The notes below the pieces were generated by a model, which was not told the origin of the DNA, ran no database searches, and was given only the letters and a program-made list of their open reading frames with translations. Shown one piece after another: positions 7,630 to 16,786 of a stretch of DNA of 64,000 nucleotides. Source of the stretch: Bacillota bacterium. Lineage in GTDB: Bacteria; Bacillota; Bacilli; Paenibacillales; Paenibacillaceae. Location of the stretch: positions 1-64,000 of the forward strand of contig JAEWAQ010000065.1 in the NCBI GenBank assembly GCA_023391635.1. Direction: 5' to 3'. The position numbers and the translations under genes were made by a program. Within the stretch, counting starts at the first letter, position 1. Each line of letters opens with the position of its first letter.

Positions 7630-8529
7630 CTAATTCGGCCAATCGAACTTCGGATGAAAATTATAGGTCAGGAAATATTGCTGCAGCATGGCATTGGACC
7701 AGGCGGTTTTGCCGATTTTGCCTTTTCTGCGCAGCCAATCGGACGCATCCAGGTGCCGACTGAAGTCCACATAATCTTCGTAGGTACCCGCAAACTTGCT
7801 TGGCCATGATCGTTTAAGCGGGTGCTCCGGCAGTCGTCCGCCCCTCGACACTTCCTCGTACGTCCGCTTCATATCGTCCGCGATCGTCAGGTGAGCGCAG
7901 GCAGGATCGGCCAGCTTCTCCCATCCGGCCAACAAGGAACCGTGCGTTCCCCATTGGACATACACGTCCGGATTGCCGCCTCGGCGATTAGCCGCATCCG
8001 CCGCCTCCGGCGTCGTGATAACGCGGCTGTGATAGAACGCCCAGACATCCGTCACGGCTGCCGATCGAGGATCGTACGCCACCCATACCTGCTCATGATC
8101 GCACGGCTCGTAATCGTCGGGGAAATTATAGTCATCTTCCCAGAATAAATGGTAGGCGATCATCGGCTTGTTCGGATGATGAATCGCGACGACATCCATG
8201 AGTTCGAAGCATTCGTCTCCCGTCGTATGCAACAGTGGAGCGTAGCGCATCACGCTAGCTTGCTCATCGGCCGTCAGTTCCGCAGGAGGGTCCAACTCCA
8301 ATGCGCGCCGATAATGTTGCCCCGCTTCCCGCAGTTGTCCGAGCAGGTGATGCGCTTCGGCCACCCGGCAGACGGGCTCCGGGTGGTCCGGCGCAAGGCG
8401 CGATGCCAGCCGGTGCAAGGCCAGACTTAACTCGCACAACTCGAGATCGTCCACGTCCGACGAAGCGCCCTCCGAAATCAGCTTCTGCATCAGTTGTGGG
8501 TATTGTTGCTGCAGCATCTCTTTCAACAT
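7630..8529 (-). CDS. Unrecognised protein with TPR-like N-terminus
   Basis: 299 residues; not assigned. The first 90 residues resemble one or two TPR helices (PVCRVAEAHHLLGQLREAGQHYRRALELDPP). The rest is rich in aromatic and acidic residues: MIAYHLFWEDDYNFPDDYEPCDHEQVWVAYD, then VWAFYHSRVITT and VYVQWGTHGSLLAGWEKL. This spacing is loosely reminiscent of Vps62/NPP1-type domains (an H-D-x-E-x-V core), but that is only a suggestion. No signal peptide or membrane segment, so probably cytoplasmic. It is separated from the upstream penicillin-binding protein gene by a strong terminator and so has its own promoter. Confidence 0.75.
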   Translation of the reverse strand: MLKEMLQQQYPQLMQKLISEGASSDVDDLELCELSLALHRLASRLAPDHPEPVCRVAEAHHLLGQLREAGQHYRRALELDPPAELTADEQASVMRYAPLLHTTGDECFELMDVVAIHHPNKPMIAYHLFWEDDYNFPDDYEPCDHEQVWVAYDPRSAAVTDVWAFYHSRVITTPEAADAANRRGGNPDVYVQWGTHGSLLAGWEKLADPACAHLTIADDMKRTYEEVSRGGRLPEHPLKRSWPSKFAGTYEDYVDFSRHLDASDWLRRKGKIGKTAWSNAMLQQYFLTYNFHPKFDWPN

Positions 8530-8582
8530 GTCGTGTTCCTCCCTGATTAAGATCGCCTTTGATGCGACAATTCGGCAAACTT

Positions 8583-8631
8583 GCCAAAACCGCCGGGAAC
8601 GGGCGGGTTTCCCCTGCCTGTTCCCGGCGGT
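8583..8631 (-). terminator. Intrinsic terminator of the pbp gene
   Basis: On the minus strand, just after the pbp stop, a 12-bp perfect stem (8589-8600 with 8620-8631) encloses a loop of about 19 nt and is followed by TTTT (8585-8588). Confidence 0.9.
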
Positions 8632-8643
8632 CGCTTGAACGGA

Positions 8644-11193
8644 TTATGGCGTATTGCCGCTGGCCGGCGGCGAACTGGCCGGCGGCGGGCTCGAGCCCGG
8701 ATCAGTCGATGCGCCGGGAGGCGGAGATTCAACCGGAGGCGTCTGCGTTTCATCAGGAGGCGGGCTCGACGCGTCGGTCGGCGGCGATTCAGTACCTTGC
8801 CCGCCGTCTTCACCGTCTTCGCCATCGCCTTCATCACCGTCTTCGCCGGACGGAGGCGTCTGCGTATCATCAGGAGGCGGGCTCGTCATGCCGGCGCCGG
8901 AATCGACCGTCACCGTCACTTGCTCTGTCGGCTTGCTCTCCTGCTGCGCCTTCGGATCGAAGGCCGTTACGTAATACGTATACGACACGTCAGGCAGCAG
9001 CGCGTAGTCTTCGAACGCCGGTTCGATCGTCTCCGCCAGCAGAGAGAATTCGCTGTCCGTATCGCTCTTGCGATACACCTTGAACGTCGTCTCCGCCGTC
9101 GTGCCCTCGGTCATCCAGTCGAGCGCGACGGAGACGTTGTCCGGCAAATACGCGGCGGACAAGCCGGACACGCCCATCTCGGGCTTCGGTTGTTCCACGT
9201 TTTTCGGCGAAGGGAAGACCAGCTTCTTCTTGCCCTCCAGCGCCTTGGACATGACGGTCGAGAACATTGCCGCCGCTTGGCTGCTGTTCTGCTGAACGAG
9301 ATGATCCTTGTCGGTCTTGTCATACCCCATCCAGACGGCTGCGGTCAACTCCGGCGTATAGCCGACGAACCAGATGTCGCGGACGCCGCTCGCCTTCACG
9401 CCTTCGAGCCCATGCTGCGTTGTGCCGGTCTTGCCGGCGACGGTGCGGCCAGAGACGCGCGCCTTCGTGCCGGTGCCGCCGGATTCCGTGACGCCCTTCA
9501 GCATCTCGGTCACGTAGTAGGCCGTCTTCTCGGACATGACTTGCTGTGCCTTCGGCTGCTTGAACGTATAGATATTGCGGCCCTTCTTGTTCTCGATCGA
9601 CACGATGCTATGCGGATCCTGCAGCGTGCCGCCGTTCGCGAAAGCGCCGTAAGCGCGCGCCATCTCCAGCGGAGATACCCCGTTGGTCAGCCCGCCGAGC
9701 GCGGTCGCCAAGTTCCGGTCCTGCTGCGGGTCAAGGTTGAACCCGAGCTTCTCCGCGAAATCCAGCCCCTTCTTTACGCCGATCTCGTTGAGCAGCCATA
9801 CGGCCGGCTGGTTGCGCGATTCCTTGACTGCCTGCGACATCGAAACCGGCCCGATGTACTTCACCTTGTTGGAATCGGTCGGGCAATATTTGCCACCATT
9901 GTAGCAGATCTTGTCGTCGCGCAGAATCGACCATGGATAATAGTTGCCCGTTTCGAGCGCCGGCCCGTATGAGGAGACCGGCTTGAAGCTCGATCCCGGC
10001 TGACGCGGCTTGACCGCGCGGTTCCACCCCTGCTTCTGGTAGTCCCTGCCGCCGATCATGGCGAGCAGCGAGCCGTCGTGCTGGTCCATGATGACCATCG
10101 CGGCTTGCATCTTGTTGTCATCTATGCTCTTATCGAACATCTTGTCATTCTGGAAGACGCTCTCCATCGCCGCCTGCGCCTTCGTATCGATCGTCGTCTT
10201 GATCGTATAGCCGCCCGTCAGCAGCTCCTCTTCGCTCAGATTGGTGACGGCTTTCGCCTCGTCCACGACATAGTCGATGAACGTCTGGTATTGCCTGTTC
10301 GAAGTCGGCGTGACGCCCGGGTCATAATCGACCAGCTTGGCCGCCTGCGCTTCTTCCGCCGTTATCAGCCCTTGATCGCGCATGATGGTGAGCACGACGG
10401 CGCGGCGCTCCTTGGATTTCTCCGGATTCGCGACCGGATTATACGTGCTGGGTGCTTTTGGGAGCGCCGCGAGCGTAGCGATTTCCCAAATGTCGAGCTG
10501 TTGGCTTTTGTCCTTGCTTGCGATGTCCTTGTTAAAATAATACTTGGCCGCCGTCCTGATGCCGTATTGTCCTTTGCCGAAGTAGATCCGGTTCAAATAC
10601 AGCTCCAAAATTTGATCCTTCGTCTTGTGTCGCTCCAGCGCGAGGGCGATCGATGCTTCCGTCCCTTTGCGGAAGAGCGTCTTGTCTGCGTTCAGGAACA
10701 GGTTGCGGGCGAGCTGCTGCGTGATCGTGCTGGCGCCTTCCGCGGTGCTGCGGCTAATGATGTCCTTCACCAGCGCACGGCCGATGCCGATCATGTCGAC
10801 CCCGCTATGCTCGTAGAACCGCTTATCTTCCACGGCGACGAAGGCATCCTTCAGCAGCTTCGGAATCTCGTCGATCGGCACGAATTCCCGATTGCCTTCC
10901 ACAACGTTCAGCTTGGCGACTTGCTTATCATTGCGATCCACGATGATGGACGCTTCAGCCAAATTCAGCTTGTTAATATTTTCGCTCAATACGCGCTCGC
11001 CGTTCAGGATAACCAGCAAATAGCCGACCACCACGCATACGACGGCGAACAGCATCAGGAACAAGATCCAGATCAGACTTCCCCGTTTGCCCTGCTTGCG
11101 GGGGCTGCGCTTGCGATTATTTCGGCCGCCGGCCGATTTCCCGTCTTTGCTCCCTGTCTTTTTCGATTGTGGCAATGCCCATTCCCCCTTCAT
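8644..11193 (-). CDS. Class A penicillin-binding protein (PBP1-type) with FN3 and Pro-rich tail
   Basis: 849 residues, or 843 if translation begins at the TTG at 11175, which has the better-spaced AAGGGGG. It polymerises and cross-links peptidoglycan at the outer membrane face. Order: basic cytoplasmic tail, membrane segment (about 35-60, SLIWILFLMLFAVVCVVVGYLL), GT51 transglycosylase (AFVAVEDKRFYEHSGVD, STITQQLARNLFL), transpeptidase with GSSFKP near residue 400 (active Ser), SRN as the SxN motif and KTGTT near 587, a fibronectin-III-like module (VSVALDWMTEGTTAETTFKVYR) and an acidic, proline-rich tail with near-repeats SPPPDDTQTPPS and SPPPDETQTPPV that may span the wall. It lies after the hfq terminator and before its own terminator, so it is probably monocistronic. 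Confidence 0.96.
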   Translation of the reverse strand: MKGEWALPQSKKTGSKDGKSAGGRNNRKRSPRKQGKRGSLIWILFLMLFAVVCVVVGYLLVILNGERVLSENINKLNLAEASIIVDRNDKQVAKLNVVEGNREFVPIDEIPKLLKDAFVAVEDKRFYEHSGVDMIGIGRALVKDIISRSTAEGASTITQQLARNLFLNADKTLFRKGTEASIALALERHKTKDQILELYLNRIYFGKGQYGIRTAAKYYFNKDIASKDKSQQLDIWEIATLAALPKAPSTYNPVANPEKSKERRAVVLTIMRDQGLITAEEAQAAKLVDYDPGVTPTSNRQYQTFIDYVVDEAKAVTNLSEEELLTGGYTIKTTIDTKAQAAMESVFQNDKMFDKSIDDNKMQAAMVIMDQHDGSLLAMIGGRDYQKQGWNRAVKPRQPGSSFKPVSSYGPALETGNYYPWSILRDDKICYNGGKYCPTDSNKVKYIGPVSMSQAVKESRNQPAVWLLNEIGVKKGLDFAEKLGFNLDPQQDRNLATALGGLTNGVSPLEMARAYGAFANGGTLQDPHSIVSIENKKGRNIYTFKQPKAQQVMSEKTAYYVTEMLKGVTESGGTGTKARVSGRTVAGKTGTTQHGLEGVKASGVRDIWFVGYTPELTAAVWMGYDKTDKDHLVQQNSSQAAAMFSTVMSKALEGKKKLVFPSPKNVEQPKPEMGVSGLSAAYLPDNVSVALDWMTEGTTAETTFKVYRKSDTDSEFSLLAETIEPAFEDYALLPDVSYTYYVTAFDPKAQQESKPTEQVTVTVDSGAGMTSPPPDDTQTPPSGEDGDEGDGEDGEDGGQGTESPPTDASSPPPDETQTPPVESPPPGASTDPGSSPPPASSPPASGNTP

Positions 11194-11240
11194 TCATTCC
11201 CCTGTCTCTCTTAGTCTAAGCATTCATACCCTTATCCTGC

Positions 11241-11271
11241 AAAAAGAGAACAACCCCGCTCCCAGGGTTGC
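11241..11271 (-). terminator. Intrinsic terminator of the mutS-hfq operon
   Basis: On the minus strand CAACCC pairs with GGGTTG (11265-11270 with 11251-11256), followed by TTCTCTTTTT (11241-11250). It sits about 65 bp after the hfq stop. Confidence 0.85.
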
Positions 11272-11335
11272 TCCGACCGGTACTATTTAAGTTAAACGCA
11301 TGGTGGGGGCCAAAAGTTTCACGAGGTGCCGCAAT

Positions 11336-11578
11336 TCATGCTTCCGTTCCAGCATCCGGCTGCATGAGCGAAACGTTGCGCTGCGGCATGAACGTGCTGA
11401 TCGCATGCTTGTAAACCATCTGCTGACGCCCTTCGCTGTCGATTACGATGGTGAAGTTGTCGAACGCACGGACAACCCCGCGAATTTGGAACCCGTTGGT
11501 CAAATAGACGGTGACCGGGATGCTGTCTTTGCGAATCTGGTTGAGGAACGTGTCCTGGATATTAATGGATTTATTCAT
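11336..11578 (-). CDS. hfq: RNA chaperone Hfq
   Basis: 80 residues, typical for Gram-positive Hfq. It carries Sm1 (VTVYLTNGFQIRGVVRAFDN, about 22-41) and the Sm2 signature YKHAIST (56-62), with the conserved QDTFLNQIRK proximal-face start. It forms a hexameric ring that binds sRNAs and A-rich mRNA. GGGGG lies 10 bp upstream of the ATG. It is the last gene of the mutS-mutL-miaA run, and miaA-hfq adjacency is widely conserved. Confidence 0.97.
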   Translation of the reverse strand: MNKSINIQDTFLNQIRKDSIPVTVYLTNGFQIRGVVRAFDNFTIVIDSEGRQQMVYKHAISTFMPQRNVSLMQPDAGTEA

Positions 11579-11635
11579 TGGTTCAAACCCCCATCGTCAA
11601 AGTGAATTGTGCCGTCTGGCCTGTTCGGATAAAGT

Positions 11636-12625
11636 TTACCTCTGGCGAATATATTCGCGATCCGGAAGAAACTTTCCTGCTATTATAGCACAAATCACTC
11701 GGAAAAGATCGGCCTTTTTTGTTTCGTCCAGGTCTACCCAGACCAATTCCTTCATATGCCGGAACCAGGATAGCTGCCGTTTGGCGAAGTGCCGGGTATC
11801 GCGCTTGAGCGTGGCGATTGCCGCAGTTTCATCCATTTCTCCCTGCAAATAGGCGGCGATTTCCTTGTAGCCGAGTCCTTGCATCGATACAGCTGTTCGA
11901 GGAATGCCAGCTTCGAGCAGAGACCACACTTCCCGGACGAGCCCCTCCTCCATCATCGCGTCGACGCGTTCGTCGATCCGGCGATATAGCGCTGCACGGT
12001 CCATCGTGAGTCCGATCAAACATAGCCGGTAAGGCGACGTCTTGCTGTCGCCGCGCTGCTGTGCCTGCGATTCCGACAGCGTTCTCCCGGTCGTCTCCCA
12101 CACTTCCAGAGCGCGAATAACCCTTCGCACATCCCGGGGATGGATGCGGGCGGCCGAAGCCGAATCGACGGAGGCAAGTCGATCGTGCAGCGCTTGCTCC
12201 CCGTGCTCATGGGCATATTGCCGCAGCCGTTCCCGCAGCGTTTCGTCGCCGGAATCTCCTTGAAAGTCATATCCGTAACAGACCGATTCGACGTACAGGC
12301 CGGTGCCGCCCACGAGGAAGGGCAGCTTGCCGCGTCCGTGGATTTCCGCGATCTTCTCCACGCACAGTTGCTGAAATCGCGATGCCGAGAAAGGCTCGTC
12401 CGGCTCCAGGATGTCGATCAGATGGTGCGGAATGCCCGCACGCTCCGCGAACGGCAGCTTTGCCGTCCCGATATCCATACCCCGGTACACTTGCATCGAA
12501 TCGCCGCTGATGATTTCAGCGTCGAACGCCCCGGCCAGTTCCAGGCTGAGGGCGGTTTTGCCTACGGCCGTAGGGCCGACAAGCACGAGCAGCGACGGTC
12601 GGTTGTCATCCGGTTCGGGGATCAA
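11636..12625 (-). CDS. miaA: tRNA dimethylallyltransferase MiaA
   Basis: 329 residues. It transfers dimethylallyl from DMAPP to N6 of A37 in tRNAs reading UNN codons. P-loop GPTAVGKT (17-24), the GDSMQVYRGMDIGTAK substrate block, PHHLIDILEPDEPFSASRF, FLVGGTGLYVESVCYG and the tRNA-contacting C-terminal part (QLSWFRHMKELVWVD). The start is a TTG with GGAGTG upstream. It overlaps the 3' end of the upstream methyltransferase gene by 20 bp, so translation is coupled. Confidence 0.97.
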   Translation of the reverse strand: MIPEPDDNRPSLLVLVGPTAVGKTALSLELAGAFDAEIISGDSMQVYRGMDIGTAKLPFAERAGIPHHLIDILEPDEPFSASRFQQLCVEKIAEIHGRGKLPFLVGGTGLYVESVCYGYDFQGDSGDETLRERLRQYAHEHGEQALHDRLASVDSASAARIHPRDVRRVIRALEVWETTGRTLSESQAQQRGDSKTSPYRLCLIGLTMDRAALYRRIDERVDAMMEEGLVREVWSLLEAGIPRTAVSMQGLGYKEIAAYLQGEMDETAAIATLKRDTRHFAKRQLSWFRHMKELVWVDLDETKKADLFRVICAIIAGKFLPDREYIRQR

Positions 12626-13397
12626 TACGAATCACTCCATAGGCGACGGCAGATTTCGAAGGACGCGGCGGAGCGAACCCAAGCCGCGCGAATTCGGTGC
12701 TGCCCCTCGCGTTTTTCATTACGACCGATTTGCGGGCGACCCGGACGGCTTCCTCAACGGCGGCCGCCGCCAGCGGCTCGTGCAAGGCATGGTTGCGCAG
12801 CGGACGGATCGCAGCGGACGCCTGGACCGGATCGCCGAACATCGGATCGAAATAAACGACGTCGACGCTCCGATCGGGCATCCCGCGCAGAATGTCCTCG
12901 TGGGCGCCTTGCACCATGGCGACCCGCCGGCAGGCGTCGTCGACTTCCGGCAACCCGGTGCGGACCGACTGCAGCCCTTCGCGAACGATGACGTACAAGA
13001 GCGTCGACGCTTCGATCGCGCGGACGGCGCCTGCCGCGCCCACGACATGGCTGAACAAGATCGCATCCGAAGCAAGCCCGGCCGTGCAGTCCATGACGGT
13101 ATCTCCTGCCGCGACACCCGATGCTTTGATCATCGGGTCCGGTCCTTCGCCGCCCAGCATCCGCTTGACGCGAACAAAGCCCATGCTCGGATGAAAAAAT
13201 AACGGCGGCTGGTCGTCGCTCACGTATTTCAGACCGTCTCGGGCAGCGACCAACGTGCCGTCCGCGCGGTGCTTGTCGGCGAGATACCGCAGCGTATCCT
13301 GGCGTCTGGGCACGTAGTCGGCCTGCAATTCTCCGGCAAGCCGCTTGGCTTGCGCGATGAGTTCGGCGTCCGGCCGTTCGGCTGTCGTCACGATCAA
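12606..13397 (-). CDS. RsmJ-like class I SAM-dependent methyltransferase
   Basis: 263 residues. Motif I appears as VMDCTAGLASDAILFSHVVG, the acidic motif II as VRAIEAS, and motif IV as VVYFDPMFGDP, which resembles the DPMFP-type motif of the DUF548/RsmJ rRNA guanine-N2 methyltransferases. Target specificity is inferred only. The start is a TTG that shares four bases (TTGA) with the mutL stop, and the gene overlaps miaA by 20 bp, so it is embedded in the repair/RNA operon. Confidence 0.87.
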   Translation of the reverse strand: MIVTTAERPDAELIAQAKRLAGELQADYVPRRQDTLRYLADKHRADGTLVAARDGLKYVSDDQPPLFFHPSMGFVRVKRMLGGEGPDPMIKASGVAAGDTVMDCTAGLASDAILFSHVVGAAGAVRAIEASTLLYVIVREGLQSVRTGLPEVDDACRRVAMVQGAHEDILRGMPDRSVDVVYFDPMFGDPVQASAAIRPLRNHALHEPLAAAAVEEAVRVARKSVVMKNARGSTEFARLGFAPPRPSKSAVAYGVIRIDPRTG

Positions 13398-15337
13398 GAC
13401 GTCACCCGCTTGAACATCTTCTCGAGCTCATACGTGCTGAAGCTGACGACGATCGGCCGGCCGTGCGGACACGTATAAGGCTGCCTGCATTCGCCAAGCC
13501 GCGCCAACAGCCGTTCGCCGGCTTCACGGGTGAGCGCCTGGTTCGCCTTAATCGACGCCTTGCAGGAGCACAGAATCGCCGCCTTTTCTCGCAGCGCGTG
13601 CAGGTCGATCCTGCGCTCCTGCAGCACCCATTCGGCCATCTCTCTGACGATGTCCGCTTCGTCCCCTTCGGGAAACCAATGAGGAACAGCCCGTATGATG
13701 AAGGTATTGCCCCCAAAATCCTCCAAATATACACCGGCGCTCGCAAAGGCGGGCAACCGTTCCCGCAGCAAGGCGTACTCGTCGGGCGAGAACGTCAGCG
13801 TGACCGGCAGCAGCAGTTCTTGGCTTGCCTCCTCCGGCTTGCCGAACTTGTCATAGTAGTATTCGTAGTGAACACGTTCATGTGCGGCATGTTGGTCAAT
13901 CAAATACAAGCCGGTTTCATTCTGCGCCACGATATACGTGCCATGCAACTGACCGATCCAGGCGAGCGCGGGAAACGCCGGACCCGCATGCGGCGCTGCA
14001 TCGTCTTCGATTGCCGCCGGCTGTGAACGGACATCGGGGGCGGCGAAGGCCGCTTCCCATACGCGGGACGGCACGGCGGACGCCGCTTCCACCCTCGCCG
14101 TCTCCGCGGGGCGGAATTTCGGCGCCTCATCCGCGCGAGCCGCCGGACGCGCCTGGCTCTCGTAGGCCGCGCGAGATTCTGCAGCCGCTTGCGGGGCCGG
14201 CGGCCGCTCCGAAAGCCGCTGGACGCTTGCCGCCGCTTCCCGGATCGCGGCCGTCTCCGGTATCTGGAACCGGATTTGCTCCTGCACCGCTGCCGGCACG
14301 GGCACGGCGGACTTCGCCTGGCGAACCGCCGTCCCCGATGGGATATAAGCGCGGCTGCCGAGCGCCTCCTTCACCGCCGCTTCGATGAACGCCCGCAATT
14401 CCTGCTCCTTGCTGAAGCGCACCTCGAGCTTGGCCGGATGGACGTTGACATCGACCAGCGACGGATGCATGGTGAGGTGCAGCACGCTGAGCGGATAGCG
14501 ATGCAGCGGCAGCAGCGTATGGTAAGCCTGCAGCAGCGGCTGCACGACCGCCTGGCTGCGCACGTAGCGGCCGTTGACAAGGACGGTGACCGCGTTCCGG
14601 TTGGCGCGCGTCTCGACTGGCAAAGCCGTGAGCCCGGTCAGCGCGTAATCCGGATTGTCCGCTTGCAGCTGTACCATCGCTTTGACCGCAGCCGTCCCGT
14701 AGATGGCCGCGACGACCTGGCGCAAATCCCCGCTGCCCGTCGTCCGAAGCAGTTGGCTGCCGTTATGGCGGAACGTGAAGGCGATGTCCGGCCGGGACAG
14801 CGCCTGCCGATAGACAACGTCGGACAGATGCCCGAGCTCTGTCTGGATCGTCTTCATGTATTTGAGGCGGGCAGGCGTGTTGAAGAACAGGTCCCGCACG
14901 ATCATTTCGGTGCCGCGCGGCGCATTCGCTGCACCGCTGCTCCGAAGCGCTCCGCCTTCGATTTCCAAGTAATGGCCCAGGCCGCTGTCATCGGACGCGC
15001 TGACGCAGCGCACTTTGGCAACGGCGGCGATGCTCGGCAGCGCCTCGCCGCGGAATCCGAGCGTTTCGATTTGGAACAAATCTTTGGCGTTGGCAATCTT
15101 GCTGGTCGCGTGACGCTGGAAAGCGGCCGCCACGTCGTCCTCCTGGATGCCTGCTCCATTATCCAGGACGCGCAGCAGTGCAAGACCTCCCTCTTCCGCC
15201 GTGATGTCGATGGAGGTGCTTCCGGCGTCCACGGCATTCTCTATCAATTCCTTCAGCACGGATGCCGGACGTTCAACGACTTCTCCGGCCGCGATCTGGT
15301 TGGCCAAGTGTTCGTCCAGCGGGTGAATCACCCCCAT
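13394..15337 (-). CDS. mutL: DNA mismatch repair protein MutL
   Basis: 647 residues. N-terminal GHKL ATPase: NQIAAGEVVERPASVLKELI with NAVDAGS (34-40), DNGAGI and the lid GFRGEALPSIAAV. A long, Ala/Pro/Glu-rich linker (about 335-440) leads to the C-terminal dimerisation and endonuclease domain with the metal motif DQHAAHERVHYE. CSCKASIKANQ and CPHGRP are the other conserved endonuclease motifs, so this is a nicking-type MutL. It follows the S41 protease gene by 15 bp and has the strong RBS GGAGGGG. Confidence 0.98.
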   Translation of the reverse strand: MGVIHPLDEHLANQIAAGEVVERPASVLKELIENAVDAGSTSIDITAEEGGLALLRVLDNGAGIQEDDVAAAFQRHATSKIANAKDLFQIETLGFRGEALPSIAAVAKVRCVSASDDSGLGHYLEIEGGALRSSGAANAPRGTEMIVRDLFFNTPARLKYMKTIQTELGHLSDVVYRQALSRPDIAFTFRHNGSQLLRTTGSGDLRQVVAAIYGTAAVKAMVQLQADNPDYALTGLTALPVETRANRNAVTVLVNGRYVRSQAVVQPLLQAYHTLLPLHRYPLSVLHLTMHPSLVDVNVHPAKLEVRFSKEQELRAFIEAAVKEALGSRAYIPSGTAVRQAKSAVPVPAAVQEQIRFQIPETAAIREAAASVQRLSERPPAPQAAAESRAAYESQARPAARADEAPKFRPAETARVEAASAVPSRVWEAAFAAPDVRSQPAAIEDDAAPHAGPAFPALAWIGQLHGTYIVAQNETGLYLIDQHAAHERVHYEYYYDKFGKPEEASQELLLPVTLTFSPDEYALLRERLPAFASAGVYLEDFGGNTFIIRAVPHWFPEGDEADIVREMAEWVLQERRIDLHALREKAAILCSCKASIKANQALTREAGERLLARLGECRQPYTCPHGRPIVVSFSTYELEKMFKRVTS

Positions 15338-15352
15338 GCGATCCCCTCCTAC

Positions 15353-16786
15353 TTACTGGTACGTCAACTGCAGCTTGCCGCTGCCAGTGCTTTGCGACAA
15401 TCCCGGAAACCATTGCGAGAGCACGCTCAGATCGATCAAATTCCAGCCGTTCTTGTTGATCAAGCGCTGGTCGCCGCTCACCAGACGGAACGTTTGGCCG
15501 CCCTTGCTGACCGTAATTTCCTTCGTTTTGGCATCGTAACCGACTTTCGCCCCGACGAGTGCCGCAGCCAGGCGCAAATTAACGAACAAACGGGCATTCC
15601 CATCTTGCATCGCCGCGTTCGAGAACGCCGACCGCACGCCGTTCGTCACGATGAAGCCGTTCTTGATGTCGACGGAGATCCGCTTGCCGCCCGCGTCCCG
15701 ATAGGCCGCCAGCAATTGGTCCACGGCACCTTCGACTGCAAGGTCCGGCGTCAATCCGACTTTATCGACCTTGGTGCCGTTCGGCGTGAAATATTCCTGT
15801 ACCGTCACCTTTACCACGCCGCCGCTTTCCAGCGGATAGATCGATTGCACGACACCTTTGCCGTATGTCTTCGTGCCGACGATCCTCGCGATCCCGTAAT
15901 CCTGCAGCGCACCGGCGAACAATTCCGATGCGCTGGCCGAATTGGCGTTGACGAGAATCGTTACCGGGTACGGCTTGCCGCCGCCGCTTGCGCTGAGCGG
16001 CGTATCGGTGCCATCGCGATTGCGAAGATGCGCCAGCACGCCGTCTTGGATGAACAAGCCTGCCATTTGCTGCGCCGCGTTGACATATCCGCCCCCATTG
16101 TTCCGCAGATCGATCATGAGCGAGGTCATGCCGGCTTTTTCCAGCTTGTCGATCTGCTGCGCGAACAGCTTGCCCGCATCGGACGTAAACCCGCTGAGCG
16201 AAATATACCCGACTCCGTCGTCCATCATATGGCCCGTAGCGATCGGCAACTGCATCGCCTTCCGGGTAATCGGATAATCAAGCCGCTTGCCTTCGCGGGT
16301 GACGCCGATATTCACCTTCGTACCTTCTTTGCCAAGCAGCTTCTTCTGAACTTCGGGGATCGACAGCCCTAGCAGCGACGCTCCGTCTGCCGCGGTCAGC
16401 GCGTCTCCCGGCAGGATGCCCGCGATCTCGGCCGGTCCGCCGGGGATGGTGTCCTCTACGTAGACGATGCCGTCTTCTTCCACGAGCACGATGCCAACGC
16501 CGGTGAATTGCTGCTCCAGATCGCTGGAGAACGTCTCCCATTCGTCCGCGTCGAAAAATTCCGTATACGGATCGTGCAGCGACTCGATCATCGCTTCGAT
16601 CGCCGAATCGTTCAATTGCGCGTCGCCGGGCTTGCTGACATGGTTTTGCTCCAATATTTGCCGAACCTCATCCACCTGCTCCGCCGTTGCGGCTTGCGCC
16701 GCGGAAGACGCCCATACGCTTGCCAGCATGATCGATAATAACAGCATGTACGCCGCTTGCCGAAACTTGCGATCGATCGATCTCAT
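15353..16786 (-). CDS. S41 C-terminal-processing-type serine protease with PDZ and stalk domain
   Basis: 477 residues from the ATG at 16786, which overlaps the mutS stop (ATGA) and has GGGGA upstream; an ATG at 16810 is possible. Signal peptide or anchor near residues 10-33, then a PDZ domain (FTGVGIVLVEEDGIVYV, GILPGDALTAADG), then the S41 core with catalytic Ser near 285 (NSASASELFAGAL) and Lys near 306 (KTYGKG). The last 100 residues form a copper-amine-oxidase-N-like stalk domain (FIVTNGVRSAF, RLFVNLRLAAALVGAKVGYDA) common on Paenibacillus surface proteins. Probably an extracytoplasmic tail-specific protease. Its place between mutS and mutL is odd and has no evident functional link. Confidence 0.9.
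   Translation of the reverse strand: MRSIDRKFRQAAYMLLLSIMLASVWASSAAQAATAEQVDEVRQILEQNHVSKPGDAQLNDSAIEAMIESLHDPYTEFFDADEWETFSSDLEQQFTGVGIVLVEEDGIVYVEDTIPGGPAEIAGILPGDALTAADGASLLGLSIPEVQKKLLGKEGTKVNIGVTREGKRLDYPITRKAMQLPIATGHMMDDGVGYISLSGFTSDAGKLFAQQIDKLEKAGMTSLMIDLRNNGGGYVNAAQQMAGLFIQDGVLAHLRNRDGTDTPLSASGGGKPYPVTILVNANSASASELFAGALQDYGIARIVGTKTYGKGVVQSIYPLESGGVVKVTVQEYFTPNGTKVDKVGLTPDLAVEGAVDQLLAAYRDAGGKRISVDIKNGFIVTNGVRSAFSNAAMQDGNARLFVNLRLAAALVGAKVGYDAKTKEITVSKGGQTFRLVSGDQRLINKNGWNLIDLSVLSQWFPGLSQSTGSGKLQLTYQ

Noticed and set aside
10078..11214. Plus-strand frame of 378 codons opposite the PBP gene
   Set aside because: Antisense shadow of a conserved transglycosylase/transpeptidase.
14189..16372. 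Very long plus-strand frame (727 codons) across mutL and the S41 protease gene
   Set aside because: Antisense to two clearly real genes; Arg/His/Asp-rich composition is typical of the complementary frame of GC-rich genes.
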